This document shows positions 6,096 through 7,758 of a DNA stretch of 7,758 nucleotides, piece by piece. Numbering within the stretch: position 1 is the stretch's first letter; each line of letters starts with the position of its first letter. Made by a program: the position numbers and the translations under genes. The DNA is taken from NCBI GenBank assembly GCA_947461495.1, contig CANHLV010000073.1, positions 1 through 7,758 of the forward strand. The letters are read 5' to 3'. The stretch is from Chitinophagaceae bacterium. Lineage in GTDB: Bacteria; Bacteroidota; Bacteroidia; Chitinophagales; Chitinophagaceae. The notes beneath the pieces were generated by a model, which worked only from the letters and a program-made list of their open reading frames with translations, made no database searches and had not been told where the DNA came from.

Positions 6096-7520
6096 ATGCA
6101 GGAAGTTATTTCCGTATTTGATATTTTTAAAATTGGCGTTGGTCCAAGTAGTAGTCATACATTAGGCCCATGGAAAGCTGCAAAAATGTTCACTTCTTTT
6201 CTAGAAGAAAAATCATTATTACAAGAGGTTGTTTCTATTGAAGTTTTATTATATGGTTCATTAGCCAAAACAGGAATTGGTCATGGTACAGATATTGCCG
6301 TTCAACTTGGACTCTGCGGTGAAGATCCCGTTACCTTTAATGTACATAGTATTCAATCTAAGATTTCCGACATCAAAACGATGAATTTGCTGTTATTGGC
6401 AGGTAAGCATGAAATCAGTTTCAACCCTTCTGAAGATATTGAGTTTTTATACCACGAATCATTGCCTTTTCATCCCAATGCACTGAGCTTTCTTGCTAAA
6501 ATTAAAGATGGGAATGATGTTGCCGTTACGTACTATTCAATTGGAGGAGGCTTTGTCATTACAGAAGGAGAGAAACCAGATGCGGCTCACTCTAAACATT
6601 TACCATTTTCAATTAATAATGCTGAGGAGTTGTTGCATTGGTGCAGAACAACAGGCTTGAGCATACACGAAATTGTGCTAGAAAATGAATCCGCATGGCG
6701 CTCAGAGCATGAAACCAAAACTGGCGTGTTGAATATCTGGCGTGTGATGAATGAAAGCATTTTCAAAGGATGCAATACCAAAGGCATGCTTCCAGGCGGT
6801 TTACAGGTTAGCAGAAGAGCGTTTGAGATGAATAAGAAATTGTTGGGTGGTAAAGTGTATCATGATTTTAATGAATGGTTGGCTGAAATTAAAACCGGGG
6901 GACATGATTTCAAATATATTCTGGATTGGGTAAGTTGCTTTGCTTTGGCAGTAAATGAAGAAAATGCATCTTTTGGAAGGGTAGTAACCGCACCAACAAA
7001 TGGAGCTGCCGGTGTGATACCTTCAGTTTTGCTCTATTTTATAATTTTCTGCAATGGAAATGACGAAGATAAAATCATCAGTTTTTTATTGACAGCTTCT
7101 GAAGTGGGCAGCATTTTCAAAAAAGGAGCAACTATTTCTGCTGCCATGGGCGGATGTCAGGCTGAAATCGGAGTAAGCAGTGCCATGGCTGCTGCTGCAT
7201 TAACTGAAGCTTTAGGCGGTACACAACGACAAGCCCTTATGGCTGCTGAAATCGCCATGGAACATCACCTGGGAATGACTTGCGATCCCATCGGTGGTCT
7301 TGTTCAAATTCCTTGTATCGAAAGAAATGCGATGGGAGCTATCAAAGCTATAACTGCTAGTCAACTTGCTATGCAAAGCGCACCTGATTACGCTAAAGTA
7401 AGTCTAGATAGTGTCATCAAAACCATGTGGGAAACAGCTAAAGATATGAACAACAAATACAAAGAAACTTCCGATGGCGGCCTGGCGGTAAATGTGCCGA
7501 TAAGTTTGAGTGAGTGTTAG
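6096..7520 (+). CDS. sdaA: L-serine dehydratase (L-serine ammonia-lyase), single-chain iron-sulfur type
   Basis: Converts L-serine to pyruvate and ammonia in the cytoplasm with a [4Fe-4S] cluster rather than PLP. The frame is open from a TTG at 6072, but family N-termini begin shortly before SVFDIFKIGVGPSSSHT. I therefore use the ATG at 6096 (474 residues); the ATG at 6090 is equally possible. No Shine-Dalgarno separates them. The beta domain comes first, with GPSSSHTLGP (about 16-25) and KTGIGHGTDIAVQLG (58-72). The alpha domain follows, with APTNGAAGVIP (299-309), AAMGGCQAEIG (349-359), MTCDPIGGLVQIPCIERN (394-411) and the Gly/Ala-rich helices between. Cys354, Cys396 and Cys407 match the three cluster ligands of the Legionella enzyme in spacing (42 and 11), and the last residue, Cys474, matches its C-terminal cysteine. 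Length and domain order are those of intact bacterial SdaA. It is probably co-transcribed with the FKBP gene. Confidence 0.96.
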   Translation: MQEVISVFDIFKIGVGPSSSHTLGPWKAAKMFTSFLEEKSLLQEVVSIEVLLYGSLAKTGIGHGTDIAVQLGLCGEDPVTFNVHSIQSKISDIKTMNLLLLAGKHEISFNPSEDIEFLYHESLPFHPNALSFLAKIKDGNDVAVTYYSIGGGFVITEGEKPDAAHSKHLPFSINNAEELLHWCRTTGLSIHEIVLENESAWRSEHETKTGVLNIWRVMNESIFKGCNTKGMLPGGLQVSRRAFEMNKKLLGGKVYHDFNEWLAEIKTGGHDFKYILDWVSCFALAVNEENASFGRVVTAPTNGAAGVIPSVLLYFIIFCNGNDEDKIISFLLTASEVGSIFKKGATISAAMGGCQAEIGVSSAMAAAALTEALGGTQRQALMAAEIAMEHHLGMTCDPIGGLVQIPCIERNAMGAIKAITASQLAMQSAPDYAKVSLDSVIKTMWETAKDMNNKYKETSDGGLAVNVPISLSEC

Positions 7521-7529
7521 TGCTTTTTG

Positions 7530-7565
7530 AAAAAGTTCAAAAAGTTCAAAAGGTTCAATAAGTTA
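7530..7565. repeat. 9-bp tandem repeat after sdaA
   Basis: Four units of period 9 lie ten bases after the stop codon: AAAAAGTTC (7530-7538), AAAAAGTTC (7539-7547), AAAAGGTTC (7548-7556) and AATAAGTTA (7557-7565). The units decay along the array, which suggests old slippage. The first unit also pairs with the preceding CTTTT (7523-7527) to give a small hairpin with no T-run after it. No coding role is visible. Confidence 0.75.
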
Positions 7566-7570
7566 AAATG

Positions 7571-7599
7571 GTTATCTATTTTATTTAAATAAAACTAAC
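7571..7599. other. AT-only palindrome, possible weak terminator
   Basis: TTTTATTTAAATAAAA at 7579-7594 is a perfect 16-base palindrome. It is flanked by GTTA (7571-7574) and TAAC (7596-7599), which pair across a 4-by-1 internal loop. It could end the sdaA transcript or form a cruciform. It has no G:C stem base and only a short TTTA after it, so a terminator role is weakly supported. Confidence 0.4.
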
Positions 7600-7635
7600 T
7601 TTAGTAATCAGATGTCACACTGGTTAATGCTATTT

Positions 7636-7758
7636 AACCCGGATTTTGCAGTTGGAATCGTGATGAAAGGAAAAAAGGCAATAAAGACGGGTGTTTGAGC
7701 CGATATTTTGGACGAAAGCATAATGAATTATGTTGAGATCAAAATATCAAGCAAATGC
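7636..7758. other. Structured non-coding region with long interrupted hairpin at window edge
   Basis: This stretch is richer in G and C than the spacer before it and has no open frame of useful length on either strand. From 7691 to 7758 it folds into one long hairpin. GTGTTTG (7691-7697) pairs with CAAATGC (7752-7758) with two G:T wobbles. A 4-by-3 internal loop follows, then GATATTTTG (7702-7710) pairs perfectly with CAAAATATC (7740-7748). A further loop leads to an apical stem of CATAA (7719-7723) with TTATG (7728-7732). The structure reaches the last base, so it may be longer. It could be an interspersed repeat, the end of an insertion element, or a structured RNA; I cannot decide which. 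Confidence 0.5.

Noticed and set aside
6587..6787. Minus-strand open frame inside sdaA
   Set aside because: It lies wholly within a strongly supported gene and has no family resemblance or start signals.
7530..7565. CRISPR array
   Set aside because: The units are 9 bases with no spacers between them and no cas genes nearby; it is a simple tandem repeat.
7648..7662. tRNA T-arm look-alike (GTTGGAATCG)
   Set aside because: The invariant TTCGAAT-type loop is not matched and no acceptor, D or anticodon arms can be drawn around it.

Overview
The window looks like a chromosomal segment of an AT-rich member of the Bacteroidota, probably a free-living Chitinophagales/Sphingobacteriales-like lineage. 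The evidence is A-rich translation leaders without a clear Shine-Dalgarno, lipoproteins followed by polar residues, a bacterial HU/CCDC81-type membrane protein, and formylglycine sulfatases. The assignment rests on gene content and style; no rRNA or marker gene is present.

Layout. (1) Positions 2-2350, plus strand: two sulfatases in tandem. The first has lost its N-terminal half to the window edge; the second is complete, with signal peptide and catalytic Cys-Gly-Pro-Ser-Arg site. They belong to different sulfatase subgroups, so they probably act on different sulfate positions of a sulfated polysaccharide. A convincing hairpin plus T-run at 2596-2630 ends this unit. (2) Positions 2629-3339, minus strand: an AlkD-like DNA alkylation repair glycosylase with the catalytic residue set intact. 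(3) Positions 3431-4069, plus: a lipoprotein with a carboxypeptidase-regulatory-like beta-sandwich. (4) Positions 4109-5080, minus: a single-pass membrane protein with an N-terminal HU/CCDC81-like region and a C-terminal SPOR-like region. (5) Positions 5163-7520, plus: a probable co-directional set of a small two-helix membrane protein, an FKBP-type peptidyl-prolyl isomerase lipoprotein and a single-chain iron-sulfur L-serine dehydratase. (6) Positions 7521-7758: a gene-free tail with a 9-bp tandem repeat, a perfect AT palindrome and, at the very edge, a long interrupted hairpin.

How they work together. Apart from the sulfatase pair and perhaps the 5163-7520 set, these look like independent housekeeping or envelope genes placed side by side. 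I see no phage, CRISPR, toxin-antitoxin or defence system, and no clear undescribed multi-gene system. The points most worth following are the terminal hairpin region (7636-7758), the HU/CCDC81-TM-SPOR protein, and the C-terminal cysteine of the serine dehydratase.
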